DNA from: Prevotella sp. CAG:732
GTDB lineage: Bacteria; Bacteroidota; Bacteroidia; Bacteroidales; Bacteroidaceae
Length of the DNA stretch: 64,000 nt
Direction of reading: 5' to 3'
Assembly: GCA_000436035.1 (NCBI GenBank)
Contig: FR893309.1
Coordinates: forward strand, 16,920 to 80,919
Shown here one piece after another: positions 42,980 through 52,573 of the stretch. The position numbers were made by a program, and so were the translations under genes. Position 1 is the first letter of the stretch. Each line of letters starts with the position of its first letter. Below the pieces are notes generated by a model, which ran no database searches, was not told the origin of the DNA, and saw only the letters and a program-made list of their open reading frames with translations.

Positions 42980-44116
42980 TTATAGCCTCTTTAGCCACAA
43001 GTCCATGAATCTATCGTAGATGACATAGCCTTTGTCTGTCCTATACACCAGTTCCTTTTCTTCCAAGACTTTGAGGGCTGCTTTGGCACTGCTGGCGCCA
43101 CTCAGATGATGCTCTCTGATAAACTTGCCTGATGTCGGTTGTGCAACGATGCCTTCCTTGGCAATGGCTTTTAATAGGGTGAATTGATTCTCAGTGAAGA
43201 ATTGGACTAGACTTTCGAACTGTGGCTCACGACCTTGGAGAATCGAGAGAAGGGCGGCATTAACCTGTTCGATACTCTCAACGGTCTCTTCTGTTTCATA
43301 GAGACGGTTCATGATACATTGAACATACCAAGTATGTCCCTCGAACAAGTTATAGATATGTTCGAAGATTTCTTCAGAAAGATTTCCACCTTTCCCTTTA
43401 AAGAAATGTGAGCAGAAATCATAATATACATCTTCTTTCAGAGGCTTCAACCCCAACATCTCTGTGCTTTGGTAGAAAGGATGCTTAGGAGAACCAAAGA
43501 TTTCTGCCATCAGATGAAACTTACTTCCTGAGAAGATAAAATGTACGTGCTGGGCAAACTGGATGTAGGAACGCAGCAGAGCTTCCGTACCTTTCTCAGG
43601 GTATTCGGCAATCTGCTGGAATTCATCAATGGCAATGTATATCTCCCTACCACTTTCATTGAGATAATTGAAGATGCTACGCATGGTCATCTCCTCTTGG
43701 CTAGGCTCGATGGTGATGGAAACGCTAGGTTCCCCAGTCAATGGATCCATGCTGAGTACAGGGCGCAAAGCACTGAAAAAAGCAATCGTTTTCTCGATAA
43801 ACGAAGCATTTTTGCGAACGATGTCGTTGATGACCATGACTCCCAGCTGCTCCACAAAATCGTGCAAATTCTTGGTAGCGAAAATGTCTAGGTATAGGCA
43901 TACGGCATCCCTCTCTTCTTTCTGGAGATAGAAGAAGGTATTCTTGATGAGTCCCGTCTTGCCAATTCTACGAGGAGAGATAAGTGTTACGTTCCTGCCG
44001 TTCTTCAGATGAGATAAAAGGGTAGCAGTCTCTGCTTCTCGATCGCAGAAATACTCAGGACTTTCATACCCTTGATAGATGAAAGGATTCACTAATTTCT
44101 TGTTACCTAGTTTCAT
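42980..44116 (-). CDS. AAA-type ATPase, archaeal-ATPase/ORC-like family
   Basis: This 378-residue protein belongs to a family very common in Bacteroidetes accessory DNA. Walker A is in TLISPRRIGKTGLIKNTFFY, Walker B in REIYIAIDEFQQIAEYPEKG, and a sensor-like Ser/Lys stretch in VHFIFSGSKFHLMAEIFGSP. The last 70 residues form a winged-helix domain (FTLLKAIAKEGIVAQPTSGK, AALKVLEEKELVYRTDKGYV, YDRFMDLWLKRL). The gene is intact. It sits next to a yhcG-like nuclease gene, and pieces of both genes are duplicated around it. The function of this family is not established; defence or mobile-DNA roles have been suggested for similar pairs. Confidence 0.88.
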   Translation of the reverse strand: MKLGNKKLVNPFIYQGYESPEYFCDREAETATLLSHLKNGRNVTLISPRRIGKTGLIKNTFFYLQKEERDAVCLYLDIFATKNLHDFVEQLGVMVINDIVRKNASFIEKTIAFFSALRPVLSMDPLTGEPSVSITIEPSQEEMTMRSIFNYLNESGREIYIAIDEFQQIAEYPEKGTEALLRSYIQFAQHVHFIFSGSKFHLMAEIFGSPKHPFYQSTEMLGLKPLKEDVYYDFCSHFFKGKGGNLSEEIFEHIYNLFEGHTWYVQCIMNRLYETEETVESIEQVNAALLSILQGREPQFESLVQFFTENQFTLLKAIAKEGIVAQPTSGKFIREHHLSGASSAKAALKVLEEKELVYRTDKGYVIYDRFMDLWLKRL

Positions 44117-44274
44117 ACGCCATTACATATTTTATGTTACAACTTTTTTGTAATGGCAAAGATACGGCTTTTTTCTGAATAGAACAAATAAAAAGCCCAG
44201 AAAGTATATACTGGGCTAAGAAATGATATAAACTTCTCTATGTTTGTCTGATGTTCCCTTGGCGATTTTATATC

Positions 44275-44343
44275 TTATTTGTCAGGATGCGCCATGAGGT
44301 ACAACTCCTTTTGTCGCTCTATCTCTCTTCTTAGGTCTTCCGG
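44275..44343 (-). pseudogene. 3-prime fragment of a second yhcG-like nuclease gene
   Basis: On the minus strand this region encodes PEDLRREIERQKELYLMAHP, Asp, Lys and a stop, the same ending as the original frame of the gene at 41402, but with many synonymous differences. It is therefore a diverged second copy of which only the tail remains, not a recent duplication. Confidence 0.7.
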
Positions 44344-44430
44344 GGTAAAAACTAAACATGAAGAGTATATTAAGACGAAAAGGGAAGGCTTATGAGTTCA
44401 AGCCTTCCCTTCCTTCCACTAAGAAAAACA

Positions 44431-46257
44431 TTATTGATTGAATAGATGACAGATTTCTTGATTTACTTTTCTTACTCTATCTTCTTCCACCTTGATCACT
44501 TTACGGTCGTATGTCATTAAGCCATTCACTTCTCCTTCCACATCCGTGGTCTGGGTATAGACGGCAGCAGAAAAACCTGTGTGAGCCAATTTCTTAAGCT
44601 TTTCGGCATACTTCACGTACTCGTCGGTAACTTCCTTTGCATTCTTGAACTGAACATATCCCCAGTTCTTATCAGCCTGCCAAAGATGCCCTTTGATAGG
44701 TAAGCCAATGCCACCATATTCTCCTAGAACTGTAGGTCTTTCCCCATCGGCTAGATACATCTCAGGACCTGGGTAGTTGTGAAGGTCGAGCATGTCTCCT
44801 GTATGATAGAAATTGCCACCACTGGCAGGGTTCACCAAGCGAGAAGTATCATATTTCTTGGTCCATTCTGCTATTTCGACCGTCTTGAACTGTCCCCATG
44901 CTTCATTGAATGGAACCCATGTAACAATGGAAGGATAAGAACGTAGGCAATCCATGATCTCTTTCCATTCCTTCTTGTAGTTGGCTTCGGATTCTGCGGA
45001 ACGTATCAATTCGGAACCATTGAAGTACTGGTGATTTTGCCATTGAGGTGATTTGTCTCCACTAGGCATGTCTTGCCAAACCAAGATTCCTAATTGGTCG
45101 CAATAGGTGTACCAGCGTGCTGGTTCTACCTTCACATGCTTGCGAATCATATTGAAACCGAAGTCTTTGGCTTTTTGTATGTCATAGCGGAGTGCCTCAT
45201 CCGTAGGCGCTGTATATAAACCGTCAGGCCACCATCCTTGATCCAATGGACCAAACTGGAAATAATCCTTGTTGTTCAGCTGTAAACGAACGATGCCATT
45301 ACCATCTCTATGGGTTGAAATCTTTCGCATGGCAGCATAACTCTTTATTTTGTCTTGCAATTTACCGCCACTGAATAGTTTTACCTCCACATCATATAGC
45401 GAAGGAGATTCTGGCGACCATAGCTTAGGATTCTCAATGGCGATATCTACAGGTTGACCTACAGCACCTTTGGCATTGGCAACAACAGTGTTTCCGTCTT
45501 TGACCTGAATGTCAACAAGGTCTCCCCAAGTAGTTCCTTCTGTAGCAACATGAACGGTCAACTTTTGAGAGTCAATGTCTGGAGTTGATTCGATATGGAT
45601 GATATGCTTGTTGTTGACAGGCTCCATCCATACGGTTTGCCAGATACCAGTAACAGGGGTGTACCAGATGCCATTAGGATTTGCATTTTGCTTTCCTACA
45701 GGTTGGTAACCATCCGTTGTCGGGTCCCACACTTTTACCACCAGCTTCTGATTTCCCGGCTTGAGATAATGTGTGATGTCGAAACAGAATGGAGTATATC
45801 CACCCGTATGTGAGCCGATTTTAATGTCATTCAGATAGACCTCAGTCTTCCAATCGACTGCTCCAAAATGCAGCAATACCGTCTTGCCCTTCCAAGATGA
45901 TGGAACCGTAAACGTGCGCTTATACCAGAGTTCCTTGTCTTTGCCAACTTGCTTTTGTACACCAGATAGACTTGATTCCACGGCAAAAGGGACTAAAATC
46001 TTGCCCTCAAAGGCTTGTGGCTCTTTTTGTCCGATTGGTTGGATGGCGTATTCCCAAAGTCCATTTAAGTTAGCCCAGTTGGAGCGTTCCATGATAGGGC
46101 GGGGATATTCGGGCAACACATGGTTGGGATCCAAGGTCTCAGCCCATTTTGTCTTGATCTTGTCTCCTGCAGGTTTCCACGGAGAGTTGGGAGCTTTGGC
46201 AGTGGCGGTCAAGCTCATCAAAGCTAAAAATAGCCAGGTTAATACGTTCTTTTTCAT
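44431..46257 (-). CDS. GH2-family glycoside hydrolase (beta-galactosidase or related)
   Basis: The 608-residue enzyme has a cleavable signal peptide (SLTATAKA). Domains: sugar-binding jelly roll (about 55-220, WYKRTFTVPSSWKGKTVLLH, NPNGIWYTPVTGIWQTVWME), Ig-like domain (225-325) and a TIM barrel (330-608). Candidate acid/base Glu452 is in VTWVPFNEAWGQF and nucleophile Glu513 in TVLGEYGGIGLP. It has no C-terminal domains beyond the barrel, so it is shorter than the GH2 of PUL B. This subgroup includes beta-galactosidases and arabino-active enzymes; specificity is open. It is the last gene of the PUL C operon, 6 bases after a GH43. Confidence 0.92.
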   Translation of the reverse strand: MKKNVLTWLFLALMSLTATAKAPNSPWKPAGDKIKTKWAETLDPNHVLPEYPRPIMERSNWANLNGLWEYAIQPIGQKEPQAFEGKILVPFAVESSLSGVQKQVGKDKELWYKRTFTVPSSWKGKTVLLHFGAVDWKTEVYLNDIKIGSHTGGYTPFCFDITHYLKPGNQKLVVKVWDPTTDGYQPVGKQNANPNGIWYTPVTGIWQTVWMEPVNNKHIIHIESTPDIDSQKLTVHVATEGTTWGDLVDIQVKDGNTVVANAKGAVGQPVDIAIENPKLWSPESPSLYDVEVKLFSGGKLQDKIKSYAAMRKISTHRDGNGIVRLQLNNKDYFQFGPLDQGWWPDGLYTAPTDEALRYDIQKAKDFGFNMIRKHVKVEPARWYTYCDQLGILVWQDMPSGDKSPQWQNHQYFNGSELIRSAESEANYKKEWKEIMDCLRSYPSIVTWVPFNEAWGQFKTVEIAEWTKKYDTSRLVNPASGGNFYHTGDMLDLHNYPGPEMYLADGERPTVLGEYGGIGLPIKGHLWQADKNWGYVQFKNAKEVTDEYVKYAEKLKKLAHTGFSAAVYTQTTDVEGEVNGLMTYDRKVIKVEEDRVRKVNQEICHLFNQ

Positions 46258-46263
46258 TTGCCT

Positions 46264-47298
46264 TTAATTTTTAAAATAGGGTTTGTTACTTTCTATGGAT
46301 GTTATGTTGCCAGCCACTTGCGGCCAGTCGTTGATCCATTCCACCTTGTCCATGAAGAGTAGACGGCCCCCGTCTGGGTCGGATCTTAAGAATCCATGAT
46401 AGATCATCCAGTCTTGTTGTTTGTCATCGGTGATAAACTCAGCATTGTGTCCTGGACCTGCAACCAAGTTGCTGCCATGTAGCAGTACATCGTAAGCTCC
46501 ATCAAGCATATTCTTTCCTTCTTTCGTTGTGTAAGGACCAAAGAGGTTCTTGGAACGTCCATAGATGACTTGATAGGTGCTGTTGACTCCCTCACAACAA
46601 GTTCCTGCAGAGCCAAAGAGATAATAGTAGTCACCATGTTTATGGATATAGGTGGCTTCCATCTGGTTGCCCGCTACTTGTACAGGTTTTGTGCCTGGCT
46701 TGAGGGCGAGTCCATCTTCCGTTAATTCTGCACCAAAGATGCCATGGAAGGAGCCCCAAAACAAGTATTTCTTTCCATGATCCTCTATATAGAAAGGATC
46801 TATGCAGTTCTGTATGCCAATGTCTTGACTGATGAACAAGGCTCCATGGTCGATGAAAGGACCTTGAGGAGAGGTGGCGGAGGCGATGCCAATACCGCAA
46901 TTCCATTCTCCTCCCCATTCTGATTTGGAGTAATAGAGCATGTAGCGTCCATTCACGACATTGATGTCTGGGGCCCAAATACCACCTTGCGGATTCCATT
47001 GTGGGCGTGAGCTATCAGTGAAAGCTGTACCTACATAGTTCCAGTTGACCAAGTCTTTGGAGCGATAGATTGGAAGATTGCGTATGTCCTCCGTGGCATA
47101 CAAATAGAAATAGCCATCGTCCGCCTTCGTCACTGTTGGGTCTGGGAGCGAAGTCGAAACGATGGGATTATGGTATTTAGCAACTTTTGGCTGTTCGGGA
47201 GTTGGTGATTGCTCGATGTCATTCGACACCGAGCAATTTGTGGTAGTAAGACCGAACACAATACATAAACCTAAACAACTTATCATGTTTTTATTCAT
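46264..47298 (-). CDS. GH43-family hydrolase (arabinanase/arabinofuranosidase type)
   Basis: The 344-residue lipoprotein has lipobox Cys22 (TTTNC). The five-bladed propeller carries the GH43 triad: base Asp in TSLPDPTVTKADDGYFYLYA, pKa-setting Asp in IGIQNCIDPFYIEDHG and acid Glu in VAGNQMEATYIHKHG. The WAPDINVVNGRYMLYYSKSE strand is typical. GH43 enzymes act on arabinan, arabinoxylan or galactan side chains. Lipidation suggests a surface location. It is co-transcribed with SusD (27-base gap) and GH2. Confidence 0.93.
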   Translation of the reverse strand: MNKNMISCLGLCIVFGLTTTNCSVSNDIEQSPTPEQPKVAKYHNPIVSTSLPDPTVTKADDGYFYLYATEDIRNLPIYRSKDLVNWNYVGTAFTDSSRPQWNPQGGIWAPDINVVNGRYMLYYSKSEWGGEWNCGIGIASATSPQGPFIDHGALFISQDIGIQNCIDPFYIEDHGKKYLFWGSFHGIFGAELTEDGLALKPGTKPVQVAGNQMEATYIHKHGDYYYLFGSAGTCCEGVNSTYQVIYGRSKNLFGPYTTKEGKNMLDGAYDVLLHGSNLVAGPGHNAEFITDDKQQDWMIYHGFLRSDPDGGRLLFMDKVEWINDWPQVAGNITSIESNKPYFKN

Positions 47299-47325
47299 TA
47301 TCTGTTCTGGAATTCTTGATTACAA

Positions 47326-49173
47326 TTACCAACCTGGGTTCTGGGTCAGGTTAGGATTACGCTCTATCTCTGATTGTGGGATGGCAAACACTTTGGCATG
47401 CTCACCCATATATCCGTTGGTATAGCGCTTGGTTCCCCAAATCTCAGTCATACCATTGGCACCATTCAACTGGGCAGGATCGCTGACTGTCGTACGGTTG
47501 GTACCGATCTTACGGTCCATCCAAGTATCCCAACGAATCTGTTTCCAGTAGAGCTGTCCTTCTCCGCAGAGCTCCCATCCGTATTCATTGCGAATGCGTT
47601 CTCTCAGGTCGTCTTGTCCTGACACTTGGGTCCATTCGTTGCTGTTCAACAAGGCTAGGCCTGGGATACGTTCTCTAACCATGTTGACGTATATGATGGC
47701 TTCTTGAGTCTGTCCGGTCTCGTTCAAAGCTTCTGCCAATGACAAAAGTGCTCCTGCATAACGGAAAATAGGGGTATCGATGTCGCTGTTCAAGGCATTC
47801 TTCATCTCTCTTCCTTCTGGTACGTACTTACGCCAGAGATAGTAGAAACGGTCGTTGGTATCGGTACGCAAGTCGTAAGGAGCGGCATTGTCTGAGCCGA
47901 TGTAAGGCCAACGGAGGGTATAGTCCCAGCAGTCGGCGGTAGCACCACCTTTATAGGTTGAGTAAGGAGTGATGAAGTTCATCAACATACGAGGGTCTCT
48001 GTCCTTGTAAATCTTGAGAATTCTCTCCTCATTGCCATTCTTGTCATACTTGCTCATGTCTGATCCGTATGTCACCATTTGTTCATAAGCGGCTTTCAAC
48101 TTGGCGTCACTTGAGTTAGGGTCAAGTCCATTGCGGAGGAAATATACGGAACGTTCCTTTGGTGTCATGCTAGAGTAACCAGGAATGGCCTCGTCCATTT
48201 TGAAAGGCTTACCGTTGGCATACTCGTATGAGTCAACGAAGTATGGGTTGGGAATCAAGTTGTTCCAGCAGCCAAATCCATCAGCGGTATAAGTGACACG
48301 GTTGCCCTGTGTACGTGCCAACAAGGACCCCATGCCATCTTCCTCAGAATATTGATACTGGAAGATGTACTCATCGTTTCGCTCGTTAGCTGCCTTGAAC
48401 ATGTTCTTATAGTCTGGGAACAACTTAAAGCCCATGGTAGTGATAGCCTTGAAGTCGGCAACAGCTTTGTCCCATTGCTTCAGCCACATATATACTTGGC
48501 CACGCAGATAGTAGGCGCAAGCTTTCGTTACACGGCCATAGTTGGAATCAGATGTGGAATACTTGTTAGGCAAGTTAGGCTCTTCGATGGCTTCGGTGCA
48601 GTCTTTGATGACTTGCTCCCATACTTCTGCCTCTGTGTTGCGGCCTTTGGTGTCTTGACCATATTCCACAGGCTCTGTATAGATAGGTACGCCACGCCAG
48701 AACACGTTGGCACGATAATATGTCCAAGCTCTCAAGAACTTGCATTCTGCGATGTCTCTGGCACGCTCTTCTTTCGACATGCTAGTACATTTATCGAGGT
48801 TGCAGACAACGTTGTTCGTACGATAGATTTCCTCATAGAATCTCTTCCATAAGCTGCTAAACCCCCAATAAGTGGAATTGCAACGTCCACGGCACCAGTC
48901 ATAAGCACTCCAGTTGGCATCAAGGTCGCAAACATCGGTTGCGGCATCGAAGTTCTGCCAGTCTGGTGTCTCATATCCATTCTCATAATAGAAACGCTCG
49001 TATGCTCCGTTTACTACAGCATTGGCCATGTTGTATGTGCTCCAAACAAGGTCGGTACCTACACGGTCGGTTGGCTGGGTGTCTAGAAAGTCGGATGAGC
49101 AAGCTGTAAAAGCAGTTCCAGCAGCAACCATCAATAGGCCACCTAATATATGTTTCTTCATATTCGTTTTCAT
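47326..49173 (-). CDS. SusD/RagB-family lipoprotein of PUL C
   Basis: This is a 615-residue SusD protein with a lipoprotein signal (TAFTACSS; either ATG 49173 or the internal one at 49161 could serve). Fold signatures: RFYEEIYRTNNVVCNLDKCT, CKFLRAWTYYRANVFWRGVP, YYLRGQVYMWLKQWDKAVAD, FRYAGALLSLAEALNETGQT and RNEYGWELCGEGQLYWKQIR. It partners the SusC gene 19 bases upstream. At 615 residues it is longer than average, with an aromatic-rich middle. Substrate probably an arabinose- or galactose-containing pectin side chain, by neighbours. Confidence 0.95.
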   Translation of the reverse strand: MKTNMKKHILGGLLMVAAGTAFTACSSDFLDTQPTDRVGTDLVWSTYNMANAVVNGAYERFYYENGYETPDWQNFDAATDVCDLDANWSAYDWCRGRCNSTYWGFSSLWKRFYEEIYRTNNVVCNLDKCTSMSKEERARDIAECKFLRAWTYYRANVFWRGVPIYTEPVEYGQDTKGRNTEAEVWEQVIKDCTEAIEEPNLPNKYSTSDSNYGRVTKACAYYLRGQVYMWLKQWDKAVADFKAITTMGFKLFPDYKNMFKAANERNDEYIFQYQYSEEDGMGSLLARTQGNRVTYTADGFGCWNNLIPNPYFVDSYEYANGKPFKMDEAIPGYSSMTPKERSVYFLRNGLDPNSSDAKLKAAYEQMVTYGSDMSKYDKNGNEERILKIYKDRDPRMLMNFITPYSTYKGGATADCWDYTLRWPYIGSDNAAPYDLRTDTNDRFYYLWRKYVPEGREMKNALNSDIDTPIFRYAGALLSLAEALNETGQTQEAIIYVNMVRERIPGLALLNSNEWTQVSGQDDLRERIRNEYGWELCGEGQLYWKQIRWDTWMDRKIGTNRTTVSDPAQLNGANGMTEIWGTKRYTNGYMGEHAKVFAIPQSEIERNPNLTQNPGW

Positions 49174-49192
49174 ATTGCTGATATTTTATAAT

Positions 49193-52100
49193 TTAGAATG
49201 TTACGTTAAGTCCAAAAGAAATCTGGCGCATGGTTGCATAACCTTCTCCAGAACGAGTCTCTGGGTCGAGGCCAGGGAAGTCTGTGATAGTCCAGAGGTT
49301 CTCACCTGAGAAGTAGATGCGAAGGTTCTCTGCATAGATACGCTTCGAGATATTCTTTGGAAGTGTATAACCAATGGTGAGGTTACGCAACTTGATGAAA
49401 TCGCAATTATAGAGATGGAAGGTGTTGTCAAGTGCGTCACTCATACTTGGGTTCTCCAAAGACATACGTGGGTTCTTGGAGGTGAGGTTGGTACGAGGGT
49501 CGGTTGGATTCTCTGGATCGTAGAAATAGTGATCGCTGGCAATCCACTGAGGAACAGATAAACCGAATACGACGTTGGTTGAGTTTTGACCAATCTCTCT
49601 CCAGTAAGTAGAGAAACCTGTAGCACCACCCCAGTTCATGGAGAGGTCGAAGCCATTCCATTCTGCGTGCATCTGGATACCAAAGTTGAACTTAGGAACC
49701 ATAGACTTGCCGGTGAACTTTTGGTCGTAGTTGCCACCATATACCTTATCTCCGTTGGTATCAGCATAGATATACTCACCATACCAGATGGCATTCTTGG
49801 AAACATTATGCTGAGGCTCGAAACTATAGCCAGCTGCAATCATGTCTTGCACCCATTTCAAGTCTTTCTCTGTGCGTATCATACCGTCTTTAGGACCACC
49901 GTTAGGATCGACAGCACCACTGGCATCGTAATAATTGCCTTTACCAGAATAGATAGGATATACATAGAACTCGTTCATCATGTGGCCTTCCAACAAGCGC
50001 TGATTACCTCCTGATGACACCTCACCGAGATTAGAGTAATAAGCATCTGGGTCGTTAGGGTTTGCACCCCAACCCTGAACGAGCTTTCCCTTATACTTGG
50101 TGACGCGGTTCTTGTTCCATGAGCCGTTTACTGCAACACCGTAAGTTACTTTGCCCACCTTGTCTTCCCAACGGAGTGTAGCCTCGAAACCTTGGTTGCT
50201 TACACTGGCAAGGTTTTGCAACGGCGCTTGCTTGTCACCGAATACGAGACCGATGGTAGGACGATAGAGAATACCTGTAGTACGCTTGTCATAGTAATCA
50301 AGTACTCCCGACAGACGACCATTCAGTGTGGCGAAATCCAAACCCAAGTTGAAGGTCTTGGTCGTTTCCCATGTCACATCCATGTTAGGCAAGTTCAGTA
50401 GATAGAAACGTGGAACCTTTTTGCCACCCATGATTGTGTAACCGGTCTCATACCAAGATTGGTATGCATAGTTGTCAACTGAAGAGTTACCCAACTTACC
50501 GTATGATACTCTGAGCTTCAAGTTGTCAAATGCGTTGAGGAAAGAATTCTTGGCAAAGTTTTCCTCACTGATGCGCCATCCAGCTGATGCTGAAGGGAAG
50601 AAACCCCAGCGGTTGTCTGGAGAGAAGCGAGATGAACCATCATAGCGGGCATTGGCCTCAAAGAGGTAACGAGAATCGTAGGCATAGTTCAGACGTCCAA
50701 ACCATGAACGATAAGTATATCCAGTGAAAGAACCTTTGATGTATTCTGCTGAAGTCAGGGTGTTCAGGTCGCTGATGGTTTGGTCTATCATACCCATCTT
50801 CTTGACATCAGTATTACCATTGCTATTCTTGCCTTCCTCAAAACCGACGAGTGCACCTACGTCATGTTTTTGGGCGAAAGTGTGGTTCCAGTTGAGGGTG
50901 TTGGTCCACTTCCAGTTGTAGTAGTGGTTGTAATACATGTATCCAGCCAAAGTCTCCAAAGAGGCGGCGGAGCTAACCACTTCGTTTCTGCTGAAACTGA
51001 AGCTCTCATTGCTACCTTCTGTCAGTTTATGGCGTGTATTGTAGAAATCATATCCAAAATTGGTCTTGAACGTAAAGTCCTTGAGGAACTTGATTTGTGC
51101 ATACGCAGTGGAGTAGGCATGTGTCGTCTTCTTGTAGCTATCGCCTTGACCGTTGAGCAATAACAATGGGTTGTGAGCAGCTCCATCTTCCATGGAAGTC
51201 TCGATGCCACCATATTTGCCATCGTAATAAGGATAAATGCCAGGTACGGTCTTCAAGAATTCCCAGCTGCTTAATGCATCTACGTTGTTTCTATCCTTAT
51301 CGGAATGAGACCCCCATACTTGTGCACCTACTTGGAGCCAGTTGGTAACATCTGAAATCAACTTCAAGTTGATGGAGTACTTCTTCATGCCTGAGCGTAC
51401 AATCATACCAGGGTTGTCAAGATAAGTCAAGCCCAAGTTGTAGCGAGTGCGTGTGTCTTTTCCTGACAAAGAGATGGAATGCTCCTGCATCACCTTGGTC
51501 TGATAGATCTCGTCATACCAATCTGTGTTTGGGTATGCCACGTAGTTAGGATAGCCCGACTCTGCCAATCCGTTTGGATTTGCCTCTGCGTCACGCCATT
51601 GCTGGATCACAGATTCTGGATATTTGCCAGCAGTGCCAATGTTCTCACAAGCTTCGTTGACGATAGACATGTAGTCGGCATAGTTGGACATGAAACGAAT
51701 GAGCTTGGAAGGTGAGTTGATGGATAAACGACCAGAATAGCTGAGGTTGATCTTACCTTCTGTTCCACTCTTGGTGGTAACCAAGATGACACCATTGGCA
51801 CCTCTGTTACCATAGATGGCACAAGAGGCCGCATCTTTCAATACAGAGATACTCTCTATATCCATAGGGTTTATTTCAGAGAGGCTCATTTCCATACCAT
51901 CAACCAATACCAATGGGCTGGCATCATTCATGGTTCCCACACCACGTATGTTGACAGAGAAGTTCTCTTCGCCAGGTTTTCCTGAGCCTTGGATGATATC
52001 GAGACCGGCAGCCATACCTTGCAGAGCCTGTGCTGCGGTGGTGACAGGACGGGAGTTGGTTTCTTTGGCAAGATCTACTGATACAACAGATCCTGTAAGG

Positions 52101-52495
52101 TTTACTTTCTTTTGGGTGCCATAACCTACAACCACGACTTCATTCAGAGCATTCTGCTCTTCTTTCATGGTAACAGTTAGGTTGTTGGCAGCAGGCAGCT
52201 TGACATCCGTGAATCCAACATACGAGAACTTAAGCATCGCATTGCTTTTCGTCATGTTGAGAGAGAAACTGCCATCTAGTCCTGTTACAGTTCCATTTTG
52301 TGTTCCCTCTTCCATGATGGTTACGCCGATGAGCGGCTCTCCATTGGTGTCGAGAACTTTTCCACTTGCCGTTGCTTTCTGCTGAAGAATGGCTGCAGAA
52401 TGTGTAAAATACTTGTTTGGCGTCGATGCTCCTTCTGCCATTGCAGATGCAATAGACAAGAGAGCAATGCTTGTTAGTAACAAATTCTTTTTCAT
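49193..52495 (-). CDS. SusC-like TonB-dependent receptor of PUL C
   Basis: The reliable start is ATG 52495 (MKKNLLLTSIALLSIASAMA, signal peptide, 1100 residues); the open frame before it has no signal peptide. Then a carboxypeptidase-regulatory-like domain (KATASGKVLDTNGEPLIGVT), TonB-box region NEVVVVGYGTQKKVNLTGSV, plug (VNIRGVGTMNDASPLVLVDG, SVLKDAASCAIYGNRGANGV) and the barrel ending in RQISFGLNVTF. No STN domain. With about 1100 residues it is longer than the PUL B SusC. It forms the transporter with the SusD just downstream. Confidence 0.96.
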   Translation of the reverse strand: MKKNLLLTSIALLSIASAMAEGASTPNKYFTHSAAILQQKATASGKVLDTNGEPLIGVTIMEEGTQNGTVTGLDGSFSLNMTKSNAMLKFSYVGFTDVKLPAANNLTVTMKEEQNALNEVVVVGYGTQKKVNLTGSVVSVDLAKETNSRPVTTAAQALQGMAAGLDIIQGSGKPGEENFSVNIRGVGTMNDASPLVLVDGMEMSLSEINPMDIESISVLKDAASCAIYGNRGANGVILVTTKSGTEGKINLSYSGRLSINSPSKLIRFMSNYADYMSIVNEACENIGTAGKYPESVIQQWRDAEANPNGLAESGYPNYVAYPNTDWYDEIYQTKVMQEHSISLSGKDTRTRYNLGLTYLDNPGMIVRSGMKKYSINLKLISDVTNWLQVGAQVWGSHSDKDRNNVDALSSWEFLKTVPGIYPYYDGKYGGIETSMEDGAAHNPLLLLNGQGDSYKKTTHAYSTAYAQIKFLKDFTFKTNFGYDFYNTRHKLTEGSNESFSFSRNEVVSSAASLETLAGYMYYNHYYNWKWTNTLNWNHTFAQKHDVGALVGFEEGKNSNGNTDVKKMGMIDQTISDLNTLTSAEYIKGSFTGYTYRSWFGRLNYAYDSRYLFEANARYDGSSRFSPDNRWGFFPSASAGWRISEENFAKNSFLNAFDNLKLRVSYGKLGNSSVDNYAYQSWYETGYTIMGGKKVPRFYLLNLPNMDVTWETTKTFNLGLDFATLNGRLSGVLDYYDKRTTGILYRPTIGLVFGDKQAPLQNLASVSNQGFEATLRWEDKVGKVTYGVAVNGSWNKNRVTKYKGKLVQGWGANPNDPDAYYSNLGEVSSGGNQRLLEGHMMNEFYVYPIYSGKGNYYDASGAVDPNGGPKDGMIRTEKDLKWVQDMIAAGYSFEPQHNVSKNAIWYGEYIYADTNGDKVYGGNYDQKFTGKSMVPKFNFGIQMHAEWNGFDLSMNWGGATGFSTYWREIGQNSTNVVFGLSVPQWIASDHYFYDPENPTDPRTNLTSKNPRMSLENPSMSDALDNTFHLYNCDFIKLRNLTIGYTLPKNISKRIYAENLRIYFSGENLWTITDFPGLDPETRSGEGYATMRQISFGLNVTF

Positions 52496-52573
52496 ATTCT
52501 CTTTTTGTATTAGGTTGTGATTGCCTTTTGAGCAGGTTTTAAACTTTAGATTTGTCATACATAGAGTCTTCTC

